Both the position numbers and the translations under genes were made by a program. Positions 58,057-64,000 of a stretch of 64,000 nucleotides of DNA are shown piece by piece (positions within the stretch are counted from its first letter, which is position 1; each line of letters starts with the position of its first letter). Origin of the DNA: Clostridia bacterium (GTDB taxonomy: Bacteria; Bacillota; Clostridia; UBA1381); the NCBI GenBank assembly GCA_017443895.1, contig JAFSXU010000033.1:52269-116268 (forward strand), in the 5' to 3' direction. The notes beneath the pieces were generated by a model. It saw nothing but the letters and a program-made list of their open reading frames with translations. It was not told the origin of the DNA and did no database searches.

Positions 58057-59661
58057 TTATTTCTGTGGGCCTGCAACCTTTAGTGCCTTACCTGCCTCGT
58101 TTGATTCATACTTAGCAAAGTTCTTTATAAATCTGTCTGCAAGGTCATTTGCCTTTACTTCCCATTCCTTTGCATCAGCATAAGTGTCACGAGGATCAAG
58201 GATGTTTGTATCAACACCCGGAAGCTCTGTAGGAACTTCAAAGTTAAATACAGGTATCTTCTTTGTAGAAGCGTTGTTAATATCGCCGTTTAAGATAGCG
58301 TCGATAATACCACGGGTATCCTTAATAGAAATTCTCTTACCTGTGCCGTTCCAGCCTGTGTTTACAAGGTATGCCTTAGCACCGCTCTTTTCCATCTTCT
58401 TAACAAGCTCTTCTGCGTACTTTGTCGGATGAAGCTCTAAGAATGCCTGACCGAAACATGCTGAGAATGTAGGTGTTGGCTCTGTAATTCCACGCTCTGT
58501 ACCTGCAAGCTTTGCAGTAAATCCTGATAAGAAATAATACTGTGTCTGCTCAGGTGTAAGAATTGATACAGGAGGTAATACTCCAAAAGCATCAGCTGAT
58601 AAGAATATTACATTCCTTGCATCAGGAGCAGCTGAAACAGGGCGAACAATGTTCTCAATATGGTTGATCGGGTATGAAACACGGGTGTTCTCTGTTACGC
58701 TCTTATCATCAAAGTCAATCTTGCCGTTCTCGTCAAGTGTTACATTCTCAAGAAGTGCGTTACGCTTAATTGCGTTATAAATATCAGGCTCTGACTCCTT
58801 ATCAAGGTTAATAACCTTTGCATAGCAACCGCCCTCGAAGTTAAATACGCCGTTATCATCCCAGCCGTGCTCGTCATCACCGATAAGCAAACGCTTAGGA
58901 TCTGTTGACAATGTTGTCTTACCTGTACCTGAAAGACCGAAGAATATAGCTGTATTCTCGCCGTTCATATCAGTGTTTGCCGAACAGTGCATTGATGCAA
59001 TGCCCTTTAACGGAAGGTAATAGTTCATCATTGAGAACATACCCTTCTTCATCTCACCGCCGTACCATGTGTTTACGATTACCTGCTCACGGCTTGTGAT
59101 GTTGAATACTACGGCTGTTTCTGAGTTAAGGCCTAACTCGTTGTAGTTTTCAACCTTTGCCTTTGATGCGTTATATACAACGAAATCAGGCTCGAAGTTT
59201 ACAAGCTCCTCTTCTGTTGGCTGGATAAACATATTCTTAACAAAATGTGCCTGCCAAGCAACTTCCATGATGAAACGGATAGCCATACGGGTATCTGCAT
59301 TTGTACCACAGAATGCATCCACAACAAAGAGTCTCTTGTTTGAAAGCTCCTCGATTGCAATTTCCTTTACAGCCTTCCAAGCCTCAGGTGTAGCCTTATG
59401 GTTATCGTTCTTGTACTCGTCTGATGTCCACCAAACAGTGTCCTTTGAGTTTTCATCTTCAACTATAAACTTATCCTTAGGAGAACGGCCTGTGTAGATA
59501 CCTGTCATAACATTAACAGCGCCTAATTCACTTACCTGTCCCTTTTCAAATCCCTCAAGACCGGGCTTTGTTTCTTCTTCAAACAGCATTTCATATGATG
59601 GATTGTAAACAACCTCTGTGGTACCTGTGATACCATATTTAGTTAAATCAATCTTAGCCAT
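58057..59661 (-). CDS. pckA: ATP-dependent phosphoenolpyruvate carboxykinase
   Basis: PckA interconverts oxaloacetate and PEP with ATP; in anaerobes it often runs towards oxaloacetate for succinate formation. The product is 534 residues from the ATG that has an SD (AGAGGT). It carries the P-loop [11 protein letters not shown] (about 234-244), RSPKDKF near the N-terminus, and the metal-site segment [11 protein letters not shown] (about 251-261). An upstream open extension of 19 codons crosses the SD and is rejected. A promoter lies 90 to 120 bp upstream. Confidence 0.97.
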   Translation of the reverse strand: MAKIDLTKYGITGTTEVVYNPSYEMLFEEETKPGLEGFEKGQVSELGAVNVMTGIYTGRSPKDKFIVEDENSKDTVWWTSDEYKNDNHKATPEAWKAVKEIAIEELSNKRLFVVDAFCGTNADTRMAIRFIMEVAWQAHFVKNMFIQPTEEELVNFEPDFVVYNASKAKVENYNELGLNSETAVVFNITSREQVIVNTWYGGEMKKGMFSMMNYYLPLKGIASMHCSANTDMNGENTAIFFGLSGTGKTTLSTDPKRLLIGDDEHGWDDNGVFNFEGGCYAKVINLDKESEPDIYNAIKRNALLENVTLDENGKIDFDDKSVTENTRVSYPINHIENIVRPVSAAPDARNVIFLSADAFGVLPPVSILTPEQTQYYFLSGFTAKLAGTERGITEPTPTFSACFGQAFLELHPTKYAEELVKKMEKSGAKAYLVNTGWNGTGKRISIKDTRGIIDAILNGDINNASTKKIPVFNFEVPTELPGVDTNILDPRDTYADAKEWEVKANDLADRFIKNFAKYESNEAGKALKVAGPQK

Positions 59662-59968
59662 TTTGATATTACCTCTTTTCTTTCTATTTTCATTACCTTG
59701 CAACAAACAGAAAAACATTTTTATGTTTACCCATTATATTACACTTTGCAAATTATATACCATTTTCTTAGCAAAAACAATACTTTTTTTACTTTTTTAC
59801 AAATTGTTACCGTTTTTTCTACCATATGCCAATAACTAAATAATTTTTTATTAGGTTTGTTGGTGCTATTTACCATAAAACGCAATATATTGTTGTTGTG
59901 AATTTGACAACGCATATATAAATGGTATATAATGACCTTAAGACACTATTTTATCAGGAGAAATACCA
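59662..59968. promoter_or_regulatory. Divergent regulatory region between pckA and the DUF6062 gene
   Basis: This 307-bp AT-rich stretch holds no gene that I can support. For pckA (minus strand), TTGTTT (59775-59780) and TATAAT (59752-59757) are 17 bases apart. For the DUF6062 gene (plus strand), TTGACA (59904-59909) and TATAAT (59928-59933) are 18 bases apart. The middle part (about 59785-59900) shows no clear hairpin or operator. Confidence 0.7.
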
Positions 59969-60712
59969 ATGAAAGAGCAGATTTATACAATACCTGTAAA
60001 TGAAATATATGATAAGACCTGTCTTTGCCCGTTATGTGAGCTTGAAGAAAGGATTGAAAAGGAATCCGTTGAATATGCTTTGGGTGCGGCAATGATGGAG
60101 CCTGATTTCAGGGTTGAATCAAACGAAAGGGGCTACTGCAAAAAGCACTATGCAAAAATGTTTGAAAAACCGAATAAATTAAGCCTTGCGCTGGTTTTGG
60201 ACACGCATTTAATTGAGCTTAGAAAAAAACTTGATGCGCATAAAAAATCGGTATCGGCACTGACAAAAGCAAAATCGGGACTGTTTAAAAAAAGCGGTGC
60301 ATTTGATATTTCAAATTCATTGTATGATTTTTCTGACAAACTAAGCCATGATTGTATGGTTTGTAAAAAAGTCGATTTTACAATGGAACGATACATTGAT
60401 GTAATACTTTATATGTACTTTACAAAGCCCGAATTTAAAGAAAAATTTGATAATTCTAACGGCTTTTGTATGGAGCATTTTAAAGATGTTTGTAAAATGA
60501 TACCTAAATGCTTATCAGATTCACAGGCAAGAGAATTTATACCGATGCTCTTTGATAAGCAATTAAAAAAACTTGATACATTGCAAGAGGATATACATAA
60601 CTTCACGCTTAAATTTGATTATCGGAATAAGGATATGCCTTGGGGCAATGCAAAGGATGCACCAATCCGTACCATTGAAGCTTTGGCAGGAAAAATAACA
60701 AAATCAGAGTGA
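59969..60712 (+). CDS. DUF6062 family protein
   Basis: The 247-residue product resembles the DUF6062 family of clostridial proteins of unknown function. Paired cysteines suggest a metal site: CLCPLCELEERIEKES (about 18-33) and later CMVCKK (about 130-135), with a matching GYCKKHYAKMF and GFCMEHFKDVCKM spacing that looks like two repeats of a Cys-rich helical module. No membrane segment or signal peptide is seen. SD CAGGAG supports the start. Its stop codon abuts the stop of the convergent cbiO gene. Confidence 0.8.
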   Translation: MKEQIYTIPVNEIYDKTCLCPLCELEERIEKESVEYALGAAMMEPDFRVESNERGYCKKHYAKMFEKPNKLSLALVLDTHLIELRKKLDAHKKSVSALTKAKSGLFKKSGAFDISNSLYDFSDKLSHDCMVCKKVDFTMERYIDVILYMYFTKPEFKEKFDNSNGFCMEHFKDVCKMIPKCLSDSQAREFIPMLFDKQLKKLDTLQEDIHNFTLKFDYRNKDMPWGNAKDAPIRTIEALAGKITKSE

Positions 60713-60730
60713 TTAAAGCTCTGATTTTTT
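60700..60730. terminator. Terminator spanning both convergent stop codons
   Basis: AAAATCAGAG pairs with CTCTGATTTT around a nine-base loop that contains the last bases of the stops of both the DUF6062 gene (60712) and cbiO (60713). Confidence 0.88.
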
Positions 60731-61444
60731 CGTAAGTGATATGGGTAAAAGGAGCCTGTTACTTTCAAGCAATTCCCTGTTGCTTAAAATTTCCATACAC
60801 TCCCCTGTCGCTATGATTTTTCCGTTGTTCATCAAAATTACTCTGTCGCAGGTATCTAAAATCATATCAAGGTCATGAGATGCAATAACTACCGTAGATT
60901 TTAGACTTTTAATTATGTCAATCAGATTTTTTCTGTTAAACGGGTCAAGCGAGTTTGTCGGCTCATCAAGGAGCATAATTTTAGGCTTTGTTGCAAGCAT
61001 TGTGGCGATACATACAAGCTTTTTTTCACCGCCCGACATCTTCCAGACACTCTTATTTATCAAATCCGCACAGCCCGTAGCTTTAATGGCATAATCTACG
61101 CTTTGTTTGATTTCCTGCTCTGATTTTTTATAGTTTCTGAGCGCAAATTCAATATCCTCCAATGCCGTAGGCATAAAAAGCTGGTTGTCGCTGTCCTGAA
61201 ACATATACGACACCTGCTCCCGTATTTTTGCATAGTTTTTCTTTTCTACGCTATACCCCAATACCCTAACATCGCCATGATATTTATCCAAAAGCCCAAC
61301 AAAAATTTTTAAGAGAGTTGACTTCCCTGCTCCGTTGGCACCGATTATACCAACCTTTTCGTGTTCCTGTACTGATATATCTATTGAGTCAAGAATTGGT
61401 ATACCTCTCTCATATTCAAAAGATAAATTCTGTGTTTTAATCAT
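60713..61444 (-). CDS. cbiO: Nickel/cobalt ECF transporter ATPase (CbiO type)
   Basis: This ATPase powers group I energy-coupling-factor import of Ni or Co. The 243-residue product has Walker A GANGAGKST (about 35-43), the ABC signature MSGGEKK (about 134-140), Walker B IMLLDEPTNSLDP and the switch His in IASHD. The chosen ATG has an SD (TGGAG); an upstream ATG overlaps that SD. It is the last gene of a cbiM-cbiQ-cbiO unit and is separated from cbiQ by a dispersed repeat. Confidence 0.93.
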   Translation of the reverse strand: MIKTQNLSFEYERGIPILDSIDISVQEHEKVGIIGANGAGKSTLLKIFVGLLDKYHGDVRVLGYSVEKKNYAKIREQVSYMFQDSDNQLFMPTALEDIEFALRNYKKSEQEIKQSVDYAIKATGCADLINKSVWKMSGGEKKLVCIATMLATKPKIMLLDEPTNSLDPFNRKNLIDIIKSLKSTVVIASHDLDMILDTCDRVILMNNGKIIATGECMEILSNRELLESNRLLLPISLTKKSEL

Positions 61445-61474
61445 ACTATTCTCCATTCCGCTATCCTGCGACAG

Positions 61475-61586
61475 CACAAGTATATAGGGTGGAAAAGAAG
61501 CAAGCAGGTCGCCGGTTTTGACAGCGCAGTCGTATGATTATACTTCAAGCTGCCAAAATTGGTGAGATGCGCCGCTTATTTTTCAC
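61475..61586 (-). repeat. Dispersed intergenic repeat, copy B (cbiQ-cbiO gap)
   Basis: Inverse orientation relative to the copy at 6308-6486. The 31-base end (61475-61505) matches copy A at 30 of 31 positions. The other end, GCTTATTTTTCAC at 61574-61586 plus AGATGCG at 61565-61571, matches 20 of 22. The core of about 60 bases is unlike copy A. The last four bases overlap the cbiQ stop, so the element sits within the operon without breaking a gene. Confidence 0.7.
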
Positions 61587-62356
61587 ACTATTCTACCGCC
61601 TATAATACTTGTAATATTTGTAAATCTTAAAATATAGAGCATAAAAGCCATAATCAGAGTAAAGATTAAATCAATTATGCCTATAGTTTCTTTTTTTGAG
61701 TATGTAACAGCACCGCTAAAGCCTCTTAACTGCATACTGTTATATAATTCATTGGCACGGTCGATACTCCTTAGCAACAATTGTCCAACAAGAGTACCCC
61801 ATACTTTTATATTCAGTCCCCTGTCCTTTGGTGCACGCAAGGAGTACGCATCTTTTAAAGTATGCACCTCACTTAAAAGAACAAAGATATATCTATATGT
61901 AAGTAAAATCTGTGTTACAAAAATATTTGGAAAATGCATTTTTGAAAGCACACCGCAAATTTTTTCCATACCTGAAGTCATAATAAGCAGATTTGTTGAT
62001 AAAACGCTGAATATAACCTTTAAAAGAAGCACAAATGACGATAACAGACCGTATTTAATATTTGTGGCAAAAACAATGTTTCCTAAGCACATAAAAATAC
62101 AAAACGGAAGAACTATCCATATTTTTTTAAGTGTTTTAAGTATCGGAATATCCGACACAATATAGAGCATAATTATCGGTATACACATGGCAATGCTTTT
62201 TGATATGTCATACTTTTGTACCGATACCAAAAGACACACAAACACAACCGTAAAAATCAGCTTTACGGTTGTGTTTAACCCATGTACTATACTTTTGTTT
62301 TGTGTTTGTTTTTCGATACCTTTAACTAAAATTTCAGCATTATCAATGCTTGGCAA
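61583..62356 (-). CDS. cbiQ: Nickel/cobalt ECF transporter transmembrane protein CbiQ
   Basis: CbiQ is the T component that couples the ATPase to the substrate-binding CbiM. The 257-residue product has several membrane helices and a cytoplasmic loop with the coupling pattern SLRAPKDRGL (about 160-169) and SIDRANELYNSMQLRGF (about 186-202), which fits the CbiQ family's Ala-Arg-Gly motifs. The start is a TTG shortly after the cbiM stop; no in-frame ATG is closer to the N-terminus. Copy B of the dispersed repeat begins at its stop. Confidence 0.88.
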   Translation of the reverse strand: MPSIDNAEILVKGIEKQTQNKSIVHGLNTTVKLIFTVVFVCLLVSVQKYDISKSIAMCIPIIMLYIVSDIPILKTLKKIWIVLPFCIFMCLGNIVFATNIKYGLLSSFVLLLKVIFSVLSTNLLIMTSGMEKICGVLSKMHFPNIFVTQILLTYRYIFVLLSEVHTLKDAYSLRAPKDRGLNIKVWGTLVGQLLLRSIDRANELYNSMQLRGFSGAVTYSKKETIGIIDLIFTLIMAFMLYILRFTNITSIIGGRIV

Positions 62357-62363
62357 ATTTTTA

Positions 62364-63344
62364 TCACGCTTTCCTTTTACTTATTTTTCTAACCGCCAAA
62401 GCTCCGCCGATACAGATAACCATAACTACCGTGCAACCAACAATTCCTGATAATGATGTGCCTATGGCACTGTCATTATCGGGCAGAGCATAGTCGGGTA
62501 AAACTGCAAGCTTACTTTGTATATCATCGGCCTTTTTATAAATTTTTCCATCCCGATCAATATCTGTTACCCCTGTAACCCTTTCTATCGACCATTCAAG
62601 ACCGTCGGGGTTAGATGATGCAAATAACGAAACTCCGCCTGCAAGAACTGCAACCGCAATGCACAGAATTGCAAGCGTCTTTTTATATGAAAATTTGTTT
62701 TGACTTTCTGTATTATAATCTAAGAGTTCGGGTCGGGTTTGGGATATAAATATAAGCACTGCCGAGGTTATAAGCCCCTCCCCTATACCTATTGCAAGGT
62801 GTATCGGTTGCATAAGAGATAAAAATACCGCAAACGGCAATTCCGTCACACCCGATAACATAGTTTCAATTACAACCGAGAACGCTCCAAGCTGTAGGCT
62901 TATAACGGATGCTAAGACTGATGCAAGTATAATCCTGCCGTTGCCGTTGCCTTTTGAAATTATTGGCTTATATATAAACAAATACCCTATAAAACAGCCG
63001 TAAAATGCCATATTCCATATGTTGCACCCAAGAGCGAGCAAGCCTCCGTCTGCAAACATAAGACATTGTATAACCAAAATTGAAATCATTGTTATAAATC
63101 CTGCGTATGGTCCTAAAATTGCCGATAGCAACAATCCACCGCATAAGTGTCCGCTTGAGCCTGTACCGGGAATTGTAAAATTAAGCATCTGTACCGCAAA
63201 TACAAATGCGCCCATTATACCCATAAGCGGAATTTTTTTATCCTCGCTCTTTATTTTTCTTATTGAATATATTGCAGCTGCTGTTGATGCTGCATACATT
63301 ACACCCGCAACAGCAGGTGTAACCAAGCCGTCTGCCATATGCAC
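62364..63344 (-). CDS. cbiM: Nickel/cobalt ECF substrate-binding protein, CbiM-CbiN fusion
   Basis: CbiM binds the metal ion. The 326-residue product starts MHMADGLVTP from a GTG at 63344; this start is preferred because the second residue, His2, is a known metal ligand in this family. It also has the GTGSSGHLCGG segment with a further conserved His (about 65-75). Seven or so helices run to about 215, and then a CbiN-like part (about 225-326) has two helices around a soluble loop (LPDYALPDNDSA). An SD (AAGGCGG) lies nine bases upstream. Divergent from the csoR-like gene. Confidence 0.92.
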   Translation of the reverse strand: MHMADGLVTPAVAGVMYAASTAAAIYSIRKIKSEDKKIPLMGIMGAFVFAVQMLNFTIPGTGSSGHLCGGLLLSAILGPYAGFITMISILVIQCLMFADGGLLALGCNIWNMAFYGCFIGYLFIYKPIISKGNGNGRIILASVLASVISLQLGAFSVVIETMLSGVTELPFAVFLSLMQPIHLAIGIGEGLITSAVLIFISQTRPELLDYNTESQNKFSYKKTLAILCIAVAVLAGGVSLFASSNPDGLEWSIERVTGVTDIDRDGKIYKKADDIQSKLAVLPDYALPDNDSAIGTSLSGIVGCTVVMVICIGGALAVRKISKRKA

Positions 63345-63408
63345 TGTTCCATACCGCCTTTTTCCATATTTACAGCAACTATTATACGGCACATTCCATT
63401 TCTTTACA

Positions 63409-63445
63409 ATCCCCCATGGGGCATATTTATCCCCTTTGGGGCATA
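63409..63445. promoter_or_regulatory. Tandem CCCC-GGGG palindromes, putative metal-sensor operators
   Basis: Two inverted repeats, CCCCATGGGG (63412-63421, flanked by AT) and CCCCTTTGGGG (63431-63441, flanked by TAT and CATA), lie about 20 bp apart, centre to centre. They sit at and just downstream of the predicted cbiM transcription start. G/C tracts flanked by A/T are typical of CsoR/RcnR-family sites. Confidence 0.6.
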
Positions 63446-63449
63446 AAAA

Positions 63450-63502
63450 ATTATACAAAATTTTATCTCATTATTGAAAAAATGTATTTATTGTAGTATT
63501 AT
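63450..63502. promoter_or_regulatory. Divergent promoters of cbiM and the csoR-like gene
   Basis: Minus strand: TTCAAT (63473-63478), 17 bases, TATAAT (63450-63455) for cbiM. Plus strand: TTGAAA (63474-63479), 17 bases, TATTAT (63497-63502) for the sensor gene. The two -35 boxes overlap, so polymerases would compete. Confidence 0.65.
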
Positions 63503-63534
63503 GTATGTAGTTTTTAAGACGAGGTATATATTTT

Positions 63535-63840
63535 ATGTCAGAGCATATTCATTCACATCTTAATCATACACACACCCATAATGCAGAGCAAACAAAAAAG
63601 ATACAGAACAGGCTCAAAAAAGCCATTGGGCATCTTGAGGGTGTTGTGAGAATGATTGATGATAACAGGGACTGTATTGAGGTAATGTATCAGTTAAACG
63701 CTGTAATCGCCGCAATAAAATCAACAAATAAGGTTATATTAAACGAGCATATTAACCACTGTATCGCCCATGCAATAAAAGAAGGCGACGAGGCGGCAAT
63801 ATCGGAGCTTGAAGAAATTATAAATAAGTTTGTAAAATAA
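63535..63840 (+). CDS. CsoR/RcnR-family metal-sensing repressor (InrS-like)
   Basis: The 101-residue product is an all-helical DUF156 repressor. The N-terminus is His-rich (EHIHSHLNHTHTHN, about 3-16). The family's metal ligands are visible as Cys in DNRDCIEV (about 47) and His and Cys in EHINHC (about 72-76), a C-H-C set. That set occurs in copper CsoR and in nickel InrS. The linkage to a Ni/Co importer and the His-rich tail favour nickel or cobalt. It is divergent from cbiM with tandem palindromes between them. SD GAGG. An IS interrupts the next gene downstream. Confidence 0.88.
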   Translation: MSEHIHSHLNHTHTHNAEQTKKIQNRLKKAIGHLEGVVRMIDDNRDCIEVMYQLNAVIAAIKSTNKVILNEHINHCIAHAIKEGDEAAISELEEIINKFVK

Positions 63841-63859
63841 AGTTAAAGGAGAGCCAAAA

Positions 63860-64000
63860 TGAACCGACCCCCAAAAGTTAGACCAAAAAATCTAACGATT
63901 GGGAGGTCGGTTTTTATGTCTAAATATGATTTTGAATTTAAGCAAAAAATTGTACAAGAATATTTGAATGGTGAAGGCGGTTACTTTTATCTTTCAAAAA
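63860..64000 (+). mobile_element. IS3-family element, left end (IS150-like), truncated by the window
   Basis: The left terminus starts TGAACCGACCCCCAAAAGTT, typical of IS3/IS150 group ends. The first 54 bases fold into a long hairpin (AACCGACC with GGTCGGTT, GTTAGA with TCTAAC). A transposase frame begins at 63916. The element runs past the window edge. It lies directly behind a SD plus ATG (63845-63861) that belongs to another gene. Confidence 0.85.
63916..64000 (+). CDS. IS3-family transposase OrfA, N-terminal part
   Basis: Only the first 28 codons are in the window, starting MSKYDFEFKQKIVQEYLNG. This is the start of the helix-turn-helix OrfA (IS150/IS3 group) that binds the terminal repeats. 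SD GGGAGG (63901-63906) is nine bases upstream and lies in the 3' arm of the terminal hairpin, so read-through transcripts may hide it. The rest of OrfA and OrfB is expected beyond the window. Confidence 0.88.
   Translation, partial: MSKYDFEFKQKIVQEYLNGEGGYFYLSK

Noticed and set aside
63345..63460. Cobalamin or NiCo riboswitch before cbiM
   Set aside because: The leader is only about 100 nt and has neither the B12 box nor the NiCo conserved stems; the palindromes fit protein operators better.

Overview
This window looks like chromosome from a low-GC, spore-forming, anaerobic Clostridia (Bacillota), probably a plant-polysaccharide-using gut bacterium. Support: AT-rich intergenic regions with strong SigA-type promoters and SD sites, sporulation genes (GPR germination protease, a SpoIVFB-type M50 protease, a BofC-like membrane protein), a CIRCE-controlled groESL operon, a glycyl radical enzyme, and a uronate/pectin cluster (GH115, UxuA, UxuB, PL11). 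A Monoglobus- or Oscillospirales-like host is plausible, but the species cannot be fixed from this sequence alone.

Layout. 0-6.3 kb: end of a his operon (hisH, hisF), then a membrane protein, a PDZ/radical SAM DUF512 protein, der, plsY and gpsA, closely spaced. 6.3-12.2 kb: a dispersed repeat, the TrkA/TrkH potassium system, a VTC polyphosphate-polymerase-like protein paired with a DUF4956 membrane protein, and an unrecognised gene behind a long structured leader. 12.2-19.8 kb: a class A PBP (minus strand), a BofC-like protein, groESL, and a secreted SLH/HAD-phosphatase fusion. 19.8-22.4 kb: smpB-ssrA with an apparent small insertion at the 3' end of ssrA that carries a homing-endonuclease-like gene. 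22.6-38.3 kb: housekeeping and sporulation genes (pgi, thrC, galK, spoIVFB-like, ftsK/spoIIIE, ygiQ-like, folD, metA, gpr, two M16 peptidase-like genes). 38.3-53 kb: a carbohydrate region with a diol-dehydratase-like glycyl radical enzyme and its activase, two AraC regulators, uxuB-uxuA-GH115 and a secreted PL11 rhamnogalacturonan lyase. 53-60.7 kb: glmS, mtnN, a DUF6873 protein, an exonuclease, a metallophosphoesterase, pckA and DUF6062. 60.7-64 kb: a cbiM(N)-cbiQ-cbiO nickel/cobalt importer divergent from a CsoR/InrS-type sensor, with tandem palindromes between them. An IS3-family element begins at the start codon of what was probably the next gene after the sensor.

How it works together. 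The 38-53 kb region suggests use of glucuronoxylan and rhamnogalacturonan. PL11 cuts rhamnogalacturonan outside the cell. GH115, which has no signal peptide, would release glucuronate from imported oligomers. UxuB and UxuA take fructuronate through mannonate to KDG. The glycyl radical enzyme could dehydrate a diol such as propanediol from deoxysugar fermentation. No glucuronate isomerase, KDG kinase or sugar transporter is visible, so these must lie elsewhere. The most unusual items are the ssrA-linked island, the dispersed intergenic repeat pair, the attenuator-like leader at 11.2-11.5 kb, the SLH-HAD fusion, and the Ni/Co sensor-operator-IS arrangement at the right end. I did not find a clearly new defence system, CRISPR array, prophage or tRNA gene.
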